Positions 27,186 through 36,731 of a DNA stretch of 64,000 nt are shown piece by piece. The notes beneath the pieces are model-generated. The model searched no databases. It saw only the letters and a list, made by a program, of their open reading frames with translations, and was not told the DNA's origin. The translations under genes and the position numbers were made by a program. The stretch's first letter is position 1. The number at the start of each line of letters is the position of its first letter. Source of the DNA: Paracoccus haematequi (GTDB lineage Bacteria > Pseudomonadota > Alphaproteobacteria > Rhodobacterales > Rhodobacteraceae); contig NZ_UZWE01000018.1 of the NCBI RefSeq assembly GCF_900631945.1, positions 56,437 to 120,436 of the forward strand. Reading direction: 5' to 3'.

Positions 27186-28007
27186 CTAGCGGGACGGGGG
27201 CGGTGGTGCCAGTTCCGTCGCGACCGCCCACCAGCCATGCTGTTTCAACGCGGCGGCGGCAATCCGGGCCCGGTCGGCGCTGTCGTAGAGCCCGAAGCAG
27301 GTGGCCCCGGACCCCGACATGCGCGCAAACCCGGCGCCCGTCGCCCGCAGCGATTCCAGCACCTGGCCGACGACCGGGGCAATGGCGCGGGCGGGGGCCT
27401 CCAGGTCGTTGCGCGTCGCGGCCAGCCATTCCACCAGATCCTCTGGCCCGGCAAAGCGGGGAATGTCGGGCAGGCCGGGATTGTCGCGACGGTCCATGGC
27501 AGCGAAGACCAGCGGCGTGGACAGCGCCACGCCCGGATTGGCCAGCACCAGCGGGATCGCGGGCAAGGGCGGCAGGGGGGTCAGGATTTCCCCCACCCCC
27601 TGCATCCGCGCGGGGGTGGAGGCCAGGCAGACCGGCACATCCGCGCCCAGCCGTTCGGCCCGCGCGGGCAGCGGGTGGCCCAGCCGCGCCAGCGCCCGCA
27701 GCACCGCCGCCGCATCCGCGGACCCGCCACCGATGCCGCTGGCGACGGGCAGGTTCTTGGTCAGGGTGATCGCCGCATCCGCCCCCGCCAGCCGCGCAGC
27801 GCGCAGGCACAGGTTGTCGTCCCCCGACAACGCCGCCGCGAACGGACCTTCGATCCGCAGCGACAGAGGCCCGGCGTCCAGCGAGACGACATCCCCCACC
27901 CCGGCAAAGCCCACCAGCGAATCCAGCAGGTGATAGCCGTCCGCGCGCCGCCCGGTGACATGCAGCGCAAGGTTCAGCTTGGCCGGCGCAGCCTCGGTGA
28001 CGGGCAT
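27186..28007 (-). CDS. ispE: 4-diphosphocytidyl-2-C-methyl-D-erythritol kinase
   Basis: IspE phosphorylates CDP-methylerythritol in the non-mevalonate isoprenoid pathway, which feeds quinone and undecaprenol synthesis. The 273-aa GHMP kinase has [20 protein letters not shown] at the N-terminus, the ATP loop [15 protein letters not shown] and the C-terminal [10 protein letters not shown]. The ATG at 28007 follows the TPR gene stop by four bases. Alternative upstream starts would run into that gene. Confidence 0.95.
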   Translation of the reverse strand: MPVTEAAPAKLNLALHVTGRRADGYHLLDSLVGFAGVGDVVSLDAGPLSLRIEGPFAAALSGDDNLCLRAARLAGADAAITLTKNLPVASGIGGGSADAAAVLRALARLGHPLPARAERLGADVPVCLASTPARMQGVGEILTPLPPLPAIPLVLANPGVALSTPLVFAAMDRRDNPGLPDIPRFAGPEDLVEWLAATRNDLEAPARAIAPVVGQVLESLRATGAGFARMSGSGATCFGLYDSADRARIAAAALKQHGWWAVATELAPPPPSR

Positions 28008-28011
28008 CGCC

Positions 28012-29838
28012 TTAGTTGTTCGCAGCCTGCGGGGCGGGCGCGGGGGTTTCGACGGCGCCCGCCGCTTCCTCGGCCAGGACGGCATCCAGGCCCCGGTCCA
28101 GCTTGGCGCGGATACGGTCGGGATCCACGTCGTCGCTATCGGTGGGGTCCAGCGACAGGGCGCGGTGCCACTGGATTTCGGCCTCGCGGTGACGGCCGAC
28201 CTTCCAATAGATGTCGCCCAGATGGTCGTTGACCAGCGGATCCTGGGACATGGTCAGGATCGCCCGCTCCATTGGCTCGACCGCGTCCTGATAGCGGCCG
28301 AGGCGGTAATAGGCCCAGGCCAGCGAATCGAGGATATAGCCGTCGTCCGGCGACAGCTCGACCGCCTTCTTGATCAGGTCCAGGGCACGGTCCAGATTTT
28401 CGTTCCGGTCGATCCAGCTGTAGCCCAGATAGTTCAGCAGGCTGGCCTGGTTCGGGCGGATCTCGATGGCGGCCAGGAAATCGGCCTCGGCCCGGTCGAA
28501 TTGCTGCGACCGTTCCAGCGCGATGCCGCGCGCATACAGCGGGAACCAGCGGGCATCGGCGGGGGCGTCGGCCAGCAAGGCCAGCGCCTTGTCATAGGCG
28601 GGCACGGCCTGGGCGAATTTTTCCTGCTGGCGCAGCAGGTCGCCCAGTGCGATCCAGGCCTGCGGCAGGTCGGGATAGGCGGCGGTCAGGGACAGCGCGG
28701 CCTTGCCCGCCTCTTCGGTCCGACCGGCCCGCGACAGGGTGTCGATGCGCGACAGTTCCGCGACGGGCCGCATCTGGCCCATGCGGCGCAGCGCGTCGAA
28801 TTCGGGTTCCGCCAGGTCGAACTGCTGACGTTCCTGGAGGATCTGGGCGACCATCAGCCGCGCCTCGGCCGTGTCGGGCGACAGCCAGGCGGCCAGTCGG
28901 GCGTGAATCAGCGACAGGGGTTCGGGATCCGGGCTGGAGAGCAGCGCCGATGCGAAGGTCAGGAACACCTGCGCGATGCCGTCGGCGGGCGTCCTGACCA
29001 CGTCGAAGGCCACCGGCTGGCCGGACTTGATCCGGTCGCGCAGGGCCAGAAGCTGCGGTTCTGCCTCGACGCCCGGAATCGCCTCGATCATGGCCACGGC
29101 GTCGTCGCGCCGCTCAAGCTGGGCGAGGATCTGCGCGCGGGCGGTAAAGCCCAGGATATGCGCGCCGGTCATATCGTCGGCCAGCAGCGATTCGGCGCCT
29201 TCGTAATCGCCGACCAGCGCGCGGGCCAGCGCCAGGTGATAGTTCACCATCGGCGCCACGCCGGGGACGCGGGACAGGCGTTCGAATTCGGCCAGCGCCT
29301 CGGACGCCTTTCCGGCGCCCAGAAGGCCCCAGCCGCGCAGCATGCCGGCCAGCAGGTCGGCTTCCAATTCCGCGTCGCCGGGCGTGCCCACATCGGCCAG
29401 CAGCCCGGTCCAGTCGCCGGAATGCACCAGGTCGGCGCGGTGGATCAGATGCGACAATTCGGTCGGCTCGCCCTCGGAGCCGATGCGGTCGGCAAGGGCC
29501 ACGGCGCGGTCGATCTCTCCGGCGGATACCAGGGCAACCAGGGCGCTGTCCTGCAGGAAGCGGTCGCCGGGATCATGGGCCACCGCCTGCACGAAATATC
29601 GCGCGGCGGCCTGGAAGTCGCTTTCCACCGTCGCCATGCGCGCGGCCAGGAACGGCCCGGCCAACCCGAAGGTCAGCGGCGCGGCATCGGGCTTTGGCGC
29701 CTGGGCTGCGGCGGCGTCGGGCGCATCGCCTTCGGGGCGCGGAGCAGGCCGTTCCTGCGCGCCCGCAGGCAGCGTCAGCGCCGCCATCAGGGCGGCGATC
29801 AGGGCCAGATTCGGGCGGGTCAGGGTCACGGCGTCCAT
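28012..29838 (-). CDS. Exported tetratricopeptide-repeat protein
   Basis: A 608-aa protein with an N-terminal signal peptide ([18 protein letters not shown]), an acidic Ala/Pro-rich linker, and TPR units through most of the rest, clearest near the C-terminus ([60 protein letters not shown]). It is probably periplasmic or membrane-associated and a scaffold for protein contacts. It heads the long operon, four bases ahead of ispE. The specific role is unknown. Confidence 0.9.
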   Translation of the reverse strand: MDAVTLTRPNLALIAALMAALTLPAGAQERPAPRPEGDAPDAAAAQAPKPDAAPLTFGLAGPFLAARMATVESDFQAAARYFVQAVAHDPGDRFLQDSALVALVSAGEIDRAVALADRIGSEGEPTELSHLIHRADLVHSGDWTGLLADVGTPGDAELEADLLAGMLRGWGLLGAGKASEALAEFERLSRVPGVAPMVNYHLALARALVGDYEGAESLLADDMTGAHILGFTARAQILAQLERRDDAVAMIEAIPGVEAEPQLLALRDRIKSGQPVAFDVVRTPADGIAQVFLTFASALLSSPDPEPLSLIHARLAAWLSPDTAEARLMVAQILQERQQFDLAEPEFDALRRMGQMRPVAELSRIDTLSRAGRTEEAGKAALSLTAAYPDLPQAWIALGDLLRQQEKFAQAVPAYDKALALLADAPADARWFPLYARGIALERSQQFDRAEADFLAAIEIRPNQASLLNYLGYSWIDRNENLDRALDLIKKAVELSPDDGYILDSLAWAYYRLGRYQDAVEPMERAILTMSQDPLVNDHLGDIYWKVGRHREAEIQWHRALSLDPTDSDDVDPDRIRAKLDRGLDAVLAEEAAGAVETPAPAPQAANN

Positions 29839-29916
29839 CCCGGAAAGTCACGAAAACGTTTTGCCGACCCTAACGCGGCGCCACAGGCGGGGCAACGCCT
29901 GCCCCCGCCTGCCCGA

Positions 29917-31572
29917 TCACATATTCGGGTAATTCGGCCCGTCGCCGCCTTGCGGGGTGGTCCAGACGATGTTCTGGCTGGGATCCTTGATGTCGCAGGT
30001 CTTGCAGTGGACGCAGTTCTGGAAGTTGATCACGAAGCGCGGGCCATTGGCGTCTTCCACCACCTCATAGACGCCCGCCGGGCAGTATCGCTGCGCAGGC
30101 TCGGCGTATTCGGGCAGGTTCACCCGGATGGGGACGGTCGGATCCTTCAGCTTCAGGTGGCAGGGCTGGCTTTCCTCGTGGTTGGAGAAGGAAAAGGCCA
30201 CGTTGGTCAGCCGGTCGAAGGACAGCTTGCCGTCCGGCTTGGGATAGTCGATGGGCTTGAACTTGGCGGCCTTGCCGGTGGCCTCGGCATCCGTCTTGCC
30301 GTGCTTCCACCCGCCCAGGATGTTGCGGCCCGTCAGCCCCGCCCCCCACATGTCCATGCCGCCCAGGATCAGCGACGGCCACAGCCCATAGCGCGACCAG
30401 GCGGGCTTGACGTTGCGGACCTTCTTCAGATCCTTGCCGATATCGCCCGTCCGCACCGCGCGATCATAGTCCTCCAGCCGGTCGCCCTCGCGCCCCGCCG
30501 CGATCGCCGCCGCCGCCGCCTCGGCCGCCTCGATCCCCGAGATCATGGCGTTGTGGTTGCCCTTGATGCGCGGCACGTTGACCATGCCCGCCGAACAGCC
30601 CAGAAGCACGCCGCCGTTGAAGCTCAGTTCCGGCAGCGACTGGTAGCCCCCCTCGCTGATCGCGCGGGCGCCATAGCTGATGCGCTTGCCGCCTTCCAGC
30701 AGCTCGGCCACCATCGGATGGTGCTTGAAGCGCTGGAACTCCATGTAGGGATACAGATACGGGTTCTCGTAGTTGAGGTGGACCACGAAGCCCACCATCA
30801 CCAGATTGTCCTCGTAGTGATAGATGAAGCTGCCGCCGCCGGCGTTCTTGCCCAGGGGCCAGCCCATGGTATGGACAACGCGGCCTTGTCGGAACTTCTC
30901 GGGGCTGACCTCCCAGATCTCCTTCATGCCCAGGCCGAATTTCTGCGGCTCGTGGCCGTCGGACAGGTTCAGGCGGCTGATGATCTGTTTCGCAAGGCTG
31001 CCGCGCACGCCCTCGCCGATGAAGACGTATTTGCCGTGCAGCTCCATGCCGGGTTCGTAATGCGGGCCGGGCGTGCCGTCGGATTGCAGGCCCATCTCTC
31101 CGGCGACGACGCCCTTCACGCGGTCGCCATCCCAGACCACCTGCGACGCGGCCATGCCGGGGAAGATCTCGACGCCCAGTTCCTCGGCCTGCTCGGCCAG
31201 CCAGCGGCAGACGCTGCCCATGCTGACGATATAGTTGCCGTGGTTGTTCATCAGCCGCGGCATCGGCCAGTTCGGCACCCGCACCTGCCCTGCCTCGCCC
31301 AAGACGTAGAAGTTGTCGTCAACCACCTCGGTCCTGACCGGAGCGCCCTTTTCGCGCCAATCGGGGATCAGCCGGTTCAGGCCGACAGGATCCAGCACAG
31401 CGCCCGACAGGATATGCGCGCCGACCTCGGACCCCTTTTCCAGCACCACGACCGACAGATCCGGGTCGATCTGCTTCAGCCGGATCGCCGCCGACAGACC
31501 AGACGGCCCGGCGCCCACGATGACCACGTCATACTCCATCGCCTCGCGTTCGATCTGCATGTCGTCCGTCAT
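29917..31572 (-). CDS. Electron transfer flavoprotein-ubiquinone oxidoreductase
   Basis: ETF-QO takes electrons from reduced ETF and delivers them to ubiquinone in the membrane. The 551-aa protein has the FAD loop VIVGAGPSGLSAAIRLK near residues 17-33, the ubiquinone/ETF-binding middle (GWPLGKNAGGGSFIYHYEDN), and the 4Fe-4S cluster site QNCVHCKTCDIKDP at the C-terminus. The ATG at 31572 is chosen because upstream codons show no homology. It serves the acyl-CoA dehydrogenases in this window, including Mcd. Confidence 0.95.
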   Translation of the reverse strand: MTDDMQIEREAMEYDVVIVGAGPSGLSAAIRLKQIDPDLSVVVLEKGSEVGAHILSGAVLDPVGLNRLIPDWREKGAPVRTEVVDDNFYVLGEAGQVRVPNWPMPRLMNNHGNYIVSMGSVCRWLAEQAEELGVEIFPGMAASQVVWDGDRVKGVVAGEMGLQSDGTPGPHYEPGMELHGKYVFIGEGVRGSLAKQIISRLNLSDGHEPQKFGLGMKEIWEVSPEKFRQGRVVHTMGWPLGKNAGGGSFIYHYEDNLVMVGFVVHLNYENPYLYPYMEFQRFKHHPMVAELLEGGKRISYGARAISEGGYQSLPELSFNGGVLLGCSAGMVNVPRIKGNHNAMISGIEAAEAAAAAIAAGREGDRLEDYDRAVRTGDIGKDLKKVRNVKPAWSRYGLWPSLILGGMDMWGAGLTGRNILGGWKHGKTDAEATGKAAKFKPIDYPKPDGKLSFDRLTNVAFSFSNHEESQPCHLKLKDPTVPIRVNLPEYAEPAQRYCPAGVYEVVEDANGPRFVINFQNCVHCKTCDIKDPSQNIVWTTPQGGDGPNYPNM

Positions 31573-31801
31573 GGCTAGGCTCCCCCCTTGCTTGGCTGCC
31601 GTCTGCATGTAACGGTTCTGCCGCAGCGCGGCAATGCTGACGCGACGGCTAAAATCTGCCGCTGCCGGCGCGGGCGGGCTTGCAAAGGCGCGGCAATTGA
31701 GGTCACGTTGACGACAACAAGGCCGCGCCCCTGCCATCCGAATGGCGGGGGCGTTGCCTTAGCATTTGGACGGTAACGCATCCCGGAAGGACAGGGCAGC
31801 G

Positions 31802-32272
31802 ATGGAAAAGATTCCGATGACCCGCAGCGGCTGCGCCGCGTTGGAACGCGAACTGGGCGAGCTGAAATCCAAGGAACGCCCCGCCATCATCCGCCAGATC
31901 GCCGAGGCGCGCGAACATGGCGACCTGTCGGAAAACGCCGAATATCACGCCGCCCGCGAAAAGCAGGGTTTCATCGAAGGCCGCATCAAGGAACTGGAAT
32001 CGATCCTGTCGCGGGCCGAGGTGATCGACACCGCCAAGCTGACCGGATCGGTCAAGTTCGGCGCCATCGTCCACCTGATCGACGAGGACACCGAGGAAGA
32101 GCGCACCTATCAGATCGTGGGCGAGGCCGAGGCGAATGTCGAAAGCGGCCTGCTGAACATCCGGTCTCCGCTGGCGCGCGCGCTGATCGGCAAGGATGTC
32201 GGCGACAGCGTCGAAGTCGCTACCCCCGGCGGGCAGCGCAGCTATGAAATCCTGGCGATCCGGTTCGAATAA
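31802..32272 (+). CDS. greA: Transcription elongation factor GreA
   Basis: GreA rescues stalled RNA polymerase by stimulating transcript cleavage. The 156-aa protein has the N-terminal coiled coil with the acidic tip ([20 protein letters not shown]) and the C-terminal FKBP-like domain ([20 protein letters not shown]). The ATG at 31802 gives the standard length. The 229-base gap to the divergent ETF-QO gene should hold both promoters; no clear consensus elements were found in it. Confidence 0.96.
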   Translation: MEKIPMTRSGCAALERELGELKSKERPAIIRQIAEAREHGDLSENAEYHAAREKQGFIEGRIKELESILSRAEVIDTAKLTGSVKFGAIVHLIDEDTEEERTYQIVGEAEANVESGLLNIRSPLARALIGKDVGDSVEVATPGGQRSYEILAIRFE

Positions 32273-32275
32273 GCC

Positions 32276-33205
32276 ATGAGCCTGGTTGCCCGCATCACCA
32301 GCCTGGCGCAGCGGGACGCGCTGACCGTCACCGGCATCGCGCTGACCGCGGCCTGGCTGTTCCTGGTGGCCCTGTTCTGGCTGCTGGTCCCCGAGGCCGA
32401 GGGAAGTCCCGGCGGCATCGCCCGGCTGGCCACGGTCATGGGCACGATCCTGCCGCTGGCGCTGATCTGGCTGGCGGTGGGCATGGCCCGCGCCCTGGCG
32501 GTCCTGCGGGCCGAGGCCGCCGACCTGCGCCTGCGCCTGTCGCAGATGCGCGACATGGCCGCGACCCGCGGCGCGCCGCCTCGGGCCGCGCTGCCTGACG
32601 CGGACGAGGCCGAGCCGCAGCCCCGCCCGGTTCCCGCCGCTGTTCCGGCCGCCGCCGCGGCATCCCGCGCCGCGCCCCGGCAGGCTGCCGATCCGCGTCC
32701 GCAGCCGACGCGCGGCAGCGGCGAACCGCGCGATCCCATCGATGCGGAAACGCTGATCCGGGCGCTGAACTTTCCCGACGGGGCCGATGACGCGCCCGCC
32801 ATCGCCGCGCTGCGCGCCGCCTTGCAGGATCCGGGCCAGGCGCGCGTCCTGCGCGCGGCCCAGGACGTGGTGACGCTGCTGGCAGGCCAGGATCTGTACA
32901 TGGACGACCTGCCCCCCGACCCCGCCCCGGCGGCCGTCTGGCGGCGCTTCGCCGCTGGCGAAAGGGGCAGCGCGGTGGCGGCCCTGGGCGGCATCCAGGA
33001 TCCCCTGGCGCTCGACATCGCGGCCAGCCTGCTGCGCAAGGACGAGATCTTCCGCGATACCACCCATCATTTCCTTCGGCATTTCGACGCCATGCTGGCC
33101 CGGCACCTGCCGCAGATGGACGATGCGCAGGTCGCCGTGCTGGCCCAGACCCGGTCGGCCCGCGCCTTCATGCTGCTGGGCCGCATCTCGGGGATCTTCG
33201 GCTGA
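32276..33205 (+). CDS. Conserved membrane protein, Rhodobacteraceae type
   Basis: A 309-aa protein, three bases after greA. It has two membrane helices near the N-terminus (TAAWLFLVALFWLLV and ILPLALIWLAVGMARAL), a short coiled segment (LRAEAADLRLRLSQMRDM), a long Ala/Pro-rich linker (about residues 95-150), and a compact helical C-terminal domain (EIFRDTTHHFLRHFDAMLAR). The order resembles proteins found after greA in relatives, but I know no function. Confidence 0.82.
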   Translation: MSLVARITSLAQRDALTVTGIALTAAWLFLVALFWLLVPEAEGSPGGIARLATVMGTILPLALIWLAVGMARALAVLRAEAADLRLRLSQMRDMAATRGAPPRAALPDADEAEPQPRPVPAAVPAAAAASRAAPRQAADPRPQPTRGSGEPRDPIDAETLIRALNFPDGADDAPAIAALRAALQDPGQARVLRAAQDVVTLLAGQDLYMDDLPPDPAPAAVWRRFAAGERGSAVAALGGIQDPLALDIAASLLRKDEIFRDTTHHFLRHFDAMLARHLPQMDDAQVAVLAQTRSARAFMLLGRISGIFG

Positions 33206-33216
33206 CGCAACGCCGC

Positions 33217-33702
33217 TCAGACCGGCCGATGCAGGATCGCCACCGGGCCCGACCAGGGCCAGCCAAAGGCGCCGCGTCCGATCTCGGCAAAGCCGGTGGC
33301 GGCATAAAAGGCCATTGCGACGGTGTTGCGGATCTCGACCTCGGCCCGCAGGCCGGGATGACCTTCCCGGCGCGCGGCCTGGGCGGCCCGGTCCAGAAGC
33401 GCCCGGCCGATGCCCCGGCGCGGGCCGTCGACCACGATTCCGTCGATCACCAGATCGGCCGTGGGGGGCGCCGCGCGGTACAGCGCGCGCGCCAGCCAGG
33501 GATGATCCGCCAGAAATCCACCGTCGGCGTCCCGCAGCCCGGCCACGCCGCCCAGGCGGCCGTCCGCGCCGACGGCCGCGATGCCGTGGTAGGCGCGGAC
33601 GGCGGGCAAACGCCCGCCCGCGAAAGGCGGTGCGAAAGCGGCCCACCACAGCCGCGCGGCGTCGCCCAGAAGCGGGGCGGGAATGGGGGTCGTGATCCGC
33701 AC
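33217..33702 (-). CDS. GNAT-family N-acetyltransferase
   Basis: A 161-aa acetyltransferase with the acetyl-CoA loop VVDGPRRGIGRALLDRAA and the C-terminal ...VAMAFYAATGF motif. The start is taken as the GTG at 33702 (VRITTPIPAP), with AAGGCAAGG upstream; the frame extends further only through the opposite azlC region. The substrate is unknown. It converges with the membrane protein gene at 11 bases and diverges from azlC. Confidence 0.82.
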   Translation of the reverse strand: MRITTPIPAPLLGDAARLWWAAFAPPFAGGRLPAVRAYHGIAAVGADGRLGGVAGLRDADGGFLADHPWLARALYRAAPPTADLVIDGIVVDGPRRGIGRALLDRAAQAARREGHPGLRAEVEIRNTVAMAFYAATGFAEIGRGAFGWPWSGPVAILHRPV

Positions 33703-33771
33703 GCGGCCTTGCCTTCCGATTGGGCGTCGTGCGACGAAGGTGCCGCGATCCGGCCCCATGCGAAAGCCCCC

Positions 33772-34539
33772 ATGTCCCCCGTTCCCCAACCCCGTCCCGA
33801 TTCCCGGCAGCCCCTTGCCGATGGCGGTCAACCCTCCACCCTGCGCCAGACCTTCCTGCGCGGCGCGGTGAAGTCCTTGCCCTTCCTGATCGTGATGATC
33901 CCCTTTGCGCTGCTGTTCGGGGTCGTCGCGACCGAGGCGGGCATGGACGTGGCCCAGGTGATGGGGTTTTCGGTGCTGGTGCTGGCGGGGGCCTCGCAGT
34001 TCACGGCGGTCCAACTGCTGTCCGACAACGCCTCGGTCATCATCGTGATCCTGTCCTGCCTGGCGGTGAACCTGCGCATGGCGATGTATTCGGCCTCGCT
34101 GGTGCCGTGGCTGCGCGATGCCTCGGCCGGGCAGAAGGCCTGGGTCGCCTATGCCCTGGTCGATCAGAGCTATGCCCTGTCGATCCAGGAATACGAGGCG
34201 AATCCGCGCATGACCCTGCCGCACCGGCTGGCCTTCTTCGCGGGGGTGGTGATGGTGGTCTGCCTGCCCTGGATGGGTTTTTCCTGGCTGGGCGCGACGG
34301 TCGGGAAGGCGATTCCCGACGACATTGCCCTGGATTTCGCGATGCCCATCACCTTCCTGGCGATGATCGCGCCGATGCTGCGCACGCCCGCGCATCTGGC
34401 GGCCTGCTTCGTCGCGGTGCTGGGATCGCTGGTGCTGGCGGGTCTGCCCTCGGGGCTGGGCCTGCTGATCGCGGCGCCGCTGGGGATGGCGGCGGGTGCC
34501 GCCGTCGAATCCCGGTCCCGGAAAGGGGCGCGGCCATGA
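33772..34539 (+). CDS. azlC: AzlC-family branched-chain amino acid exporter subunit
   Basis: This 255-aa inner-membrane protein is the large subunit of AzlCD/LIV-E (BrnF-like) exporters, which excrete branched-chain amino acids or analogues. The conserved N-terminal region is LPFLIVMIPFALLFGVVATE, followed by LAGASQFTAVQLLSDNAS and LRMAMYSASLVPWL; about seven hydrophobic segments follow. The ATG at 33772 is the first one after the divergent GNAT gene in this frame. It overlaps azlD by four bases. Confidence 0.92.
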   Translation: MSPVPQPRPDSRQPLADGGQPSTLRQTFLRGAVKSLPFLIVMIPFALLFGVVATEAGMDVAQVMGFSVLVLAGASQFTAVQLLSDNASVIIVILSCLAVNLRMAMYSASLVPWLRDASAGQKAWVAYALVDQSYALSIQEYEANPRMTLPHRLAFFAGVVMVVCLPWMGFSWLGATVGKAIPDDIALDFAMPITFLAMIAPMLRTPAHLAACFVAVLGSLVLAGLPSGLGLLIAAPLGMAAGAAVESRSRKGARP

Positions 34540-34868
34540 GCAACGGCATATCCGACCTGACCGTCTGGCTGGTCATCCTGGTGCTGGGCATCGGCACCTT
34601 CCTGATCCGCTGGTCGTTCCTGGGCGCGCTCGGCAGCCGGGATCTGCCGGAATGGGTGCTGCGGATGCTGCGCTATACCCCCGTGGCGGTGCTGCCCGCC
34701 CTGGTCGCGCCGCTGGTCGTCTGGCCCGCCGCGACCGGAGGCCAGCCCGATCCTGCCCGGATGGCCGCCGCCGCCGTCACGGTGGCGGTCGGCCTGTGGA
34801 CGAAGAACATGATCCTGGCGATCGTCGCCGGGGCGATCACGCTGTTCGGCCTGCTTTACATGTTATAG
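34536..34868 (+). CDS. azlD: AzlD-family small exporter subunit
   Basis: The 110-aa partner of AzlC has about four hydrophobic segments (WLVILVLGIGTFLIRWSFL, YTPVAVLPALVAPLVVWPA, MILAIVAGAITLFGLLYML). The pair forms a two-component exporter (BrnFE type). It starts within the azlC stop (ATGA) and ends 13 bases inside the convergent lipoprotein gene. Confidence 0.92.
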   Translation: MSNGISDLTVWLVILVLGIGTFLIRWSFLGALGSRDLPEWVLRMLRYTPVAVLPALVAPLVVWPAATGGQPDPARMAAAAVTVAVGLWTKNMILAIVAGAITLFGLLYML

Positions 34869-35479
34869 CCGACGATCTGCCCGTTCTTCTGGCGGATCAG
34901 CACGTCGTGGTTGTTGGCCGGATCGCCATCCATATGGCGTTTCGACTGCACGCCCGGCAGGGTCAGGAACCAGTCGCGCAGCTTCAGCGGCGAAAAGCCG
35001 GTGGGCGCGCTTTCGAACCCCGGAACGCGCCGCAGGGCCTTGCCCGTATTCACCGCGCAATAGCTCTTGGGCGAGGCGCCCTGCGATTCCACCGCCCGGA
35101 TCGCGGCGTCTGCGACTTCGCGGCTGACAAGGACCGTATCCTCGGCCACCCAATAGGTCTTGCGGGCGTGATAATCGATATAGAAGTGCTTGAAGTTGTC
35201 GGTGATCCCGTACAGCACATCGTTGCGCTCCGGGATGCGCGGATGTTCCCAGCTTCCCGCCGGGTCATAGATCACCCGCTGGCTGCCGTTGATCATCAGG
35301 GCCGAATGCCCGCCTTCGCCGCGCGGAATGCCGATCACCGTAAAAAGCGTGATCGAGGGCGGTTCGTCCGAGACAAAGCGCGCCGCGCGCAGTTCCTCGT
35401 CCGAATCCCAAACCTTCTGGGCGCCGCAGGCAGCCAGGGCGACGGGCAGCGCCGCCGCCAGAAAGACGCGTCTTTTCAT
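34856..35479 (-). CDS. Lipoprotein with possible permuted papain/NlpC-like fold
   Basis: A 207-aa lipoprotein (signal peptide, lipobox LAAC). The mature part has a conserved-looking histidine in GEGGHSALMINGSQ followed about 85 residues later by a cysteine in SPKSYCAVNTGKAL. This His-then-Cys order is that of permuted NlpC/P60 or LRAT-type domains, which often cut or transfer acyl or peptide groups. This is a motif-level guess. The domain continues to RHMDGDPANNHDVLIRQ. It is likely anchored in an envelope membrane. Confidence 0.78.
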   Translation of the reverse strand: MKRRVFLAAALPVALAACGAQKVWDSDEELRAARFVSDEPPSITLFTVIGIPRGEGGHSALMINGSQRVIYDPAGSWEHPRIPERNDVLYGITDNFKHFYIDYHARKTYWVAEDTVLVSREVADAAIRAVESQGASPKSYCAVNTGKALRRVPGFESAPTGFSPLKLRDWFLTLPGVQSKRHMDGDPANNHDVLIRQKNGQIVGYNM

Positions 35480-35498
35480 GGAATTCCCGCCTGACCGA

Positions 35499-35654
35499 TC
35501 AGCTGTTGACCAGGGCCATGAAGATCAGGACCAGAATCGACAGGATGCCGACCCAGGTCGCGAACTTCAGAAAACCTGCGAAGGTCCGCTGCTGTTCGGT
35601 GATGTCCATGGTGCCGATCTTGTGGTCGGTATCGTGGTGATGATGCGTGGCCAT
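35499..35654 (-). CDS. ctaH: aa3-type cytochrome c oxidase subunit IV
   Basis: A 51-aa single-helix protein: a His-rich start ([20 protein letters not shown]), the conserved [15 protein letters not shown], then the hydrophobic helix ending in MALVNS. It closely follows the pattern of Paracoccus denitrificans aa3 oxidase subunit IV, a small accessory subunit of the respiratory complex. The main ctaDCE genes are not nearby, as is common for this subunit. It is 19 bases upstream of the lipoprotein gene on the same strand. Confidence 0.9.
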   Translation of the reverse strand: MATHHHHDTDHKIGTMDITEQQRTFAGFLKFATWVGILSILVLIFMALVNS

Positions 35655-35708
35655 GCGCCTGCCCTCCTGTCCGGTTCGTCCTTGCGATAGCGGAAACCGC
35701 CTGCCCTG

Positions 35709-36731
35709 TCACGCCCCCCACAGCGCGGCGCCGTCTCTGATGCCGACCTGTGTGACGATCCCCAGCCGGTTCAGGTGGTTCACATGGGCCACAGCCTCGA
35801 CCAGGGCCAGGCCGAATTCCTCCGCGCCGATCCGGCGCTTGAACAGGATGTCGAAACAGCCGACCGCCGTGCGCGGCGCCTCGCGCAGCGCGGCGGTCAG
35901 GCGGTCCAGCGCGGAATGGTGATTGTCGATCAACTGCCGCAGCCGCGTGGGCAGGCCGGTGAAGGGCAGCTTGTGGCCCGGCAGCACCAGATGCCCCGGT
36001 TGCGCCAGATCCCGCATCCGCTGGCAGCTTTCCAGCCATTCGCCGACCGGGTCCGCCTGGGGTTCGGTCGGATAGACCCCCAGGTTGGGCGAAATCGAGG
36101 GCAGCAACTGGTCGCCGCCGATCACCAGATCGTCGTCCAGCGACCAGAAGGTCGCGTGGCAGGGGGCATGGCCGTGGCCCATTGCGACGCGCCAGCGGCG
36201 GCCTCCGAAGCCGATCTGCTGGCCGTCCGCCAGCCGGGTGAAGCCCAGCGGCAGCGGATGGACCACATCGGCAAAGTTGAAGGGCCGTTCCGCCGCCCGC
36301 TTTTCCAGCAGGTCGGCAGGCATCCCGGCACGGCGCCAGAAGGCCAGCGATTCGGGGCTGGCGCGGTCCTGCCGGTCCAGGACCAGCATCCGCGCGGTCA
36401 GCCAGGCGGTGCGGCTGATCGCCAGTTCGGCCCCGTCACGCGCCATGAACCAGCCCGCCAGCCCGATATGGTCGGGGTGGTGATGGGTGCCGATCACGCG
36501 GCGGACCGGCCTGCCTTCCAGCGGCCCGGCCAGCAGCGTCTCCCAGACCTCGCGGCTGACGGGGGTGTCGAAGCCGGTATCGACCAGCGTCCAGCCGTCG
36601 CCCTCATCCAGGGCATAGACGTTGACGTGATCCAGCGCCATCGGCAGCGGCAGGCGCATCCACAACACGCCCGGCGCGACCGTCACCGCCTGCCCCGGCT
36701 GGGGTGGGGTATCGAAGGGATAGCCGATCAC
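35709..36731 (-). CDS. MBL-fold metallo-hydrolase
   Basis: A 340-aa metallo-beta-lactamase-fold enzyme. The zinc motif THHHPDHIGLAGWF, the later histidine in MGHGHAPCHATFWSLDD, and LVLPGHKLPFTGLP complete the metal site. The C-terminal part is an LACTB2-like winged helix (about residues 270-330). The GTG start overlaps the stop of the acyl-CoA dehydrogenase gene (GTGA), so it is co-translated with it. A thioesterase-like or glyoxalase II-like role in acyl-CoA turnover is plausible but inferred. Confidence 0.88.
   Translation of the reverse strand: MIGYPFDTPPQPGQAVTVAPGVLWMRLPLPMALDHVNVYALDEGDGWTLVDTGFDTPVSREVWETLLAGPLEGRPVRRVIGTHHHPDHIGLAGWFMARDGAELAISRTAWLTARMLVLDRQDRASPESLAFWRRAGMPADLLEKRAAERPFNFADVVHPLPLGFTRLADGQQIGFGGRRWRVAMGHGHAPCHATFWSLDDDLVIGGDQLLPSISPNLGVYPTEPQADPVGEWLESCQRMRDLAQPGHLVLPGHKLPFTGLPTRLRQLIDNHHSALDRLTAALREAPRTAVGCFDILFKRRIGAEEFGLALVEAVAHVNHLNRLGIVTQVGIRDGAALWGA

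Noticed and set aside
27955..31578. 1207-codon plus-strand open frame opposite the TPR and ETF-QO genes
   Set aside because: It runs across two well-defined minus-strand genes and shows no family motif; such frames are common at this GC content.
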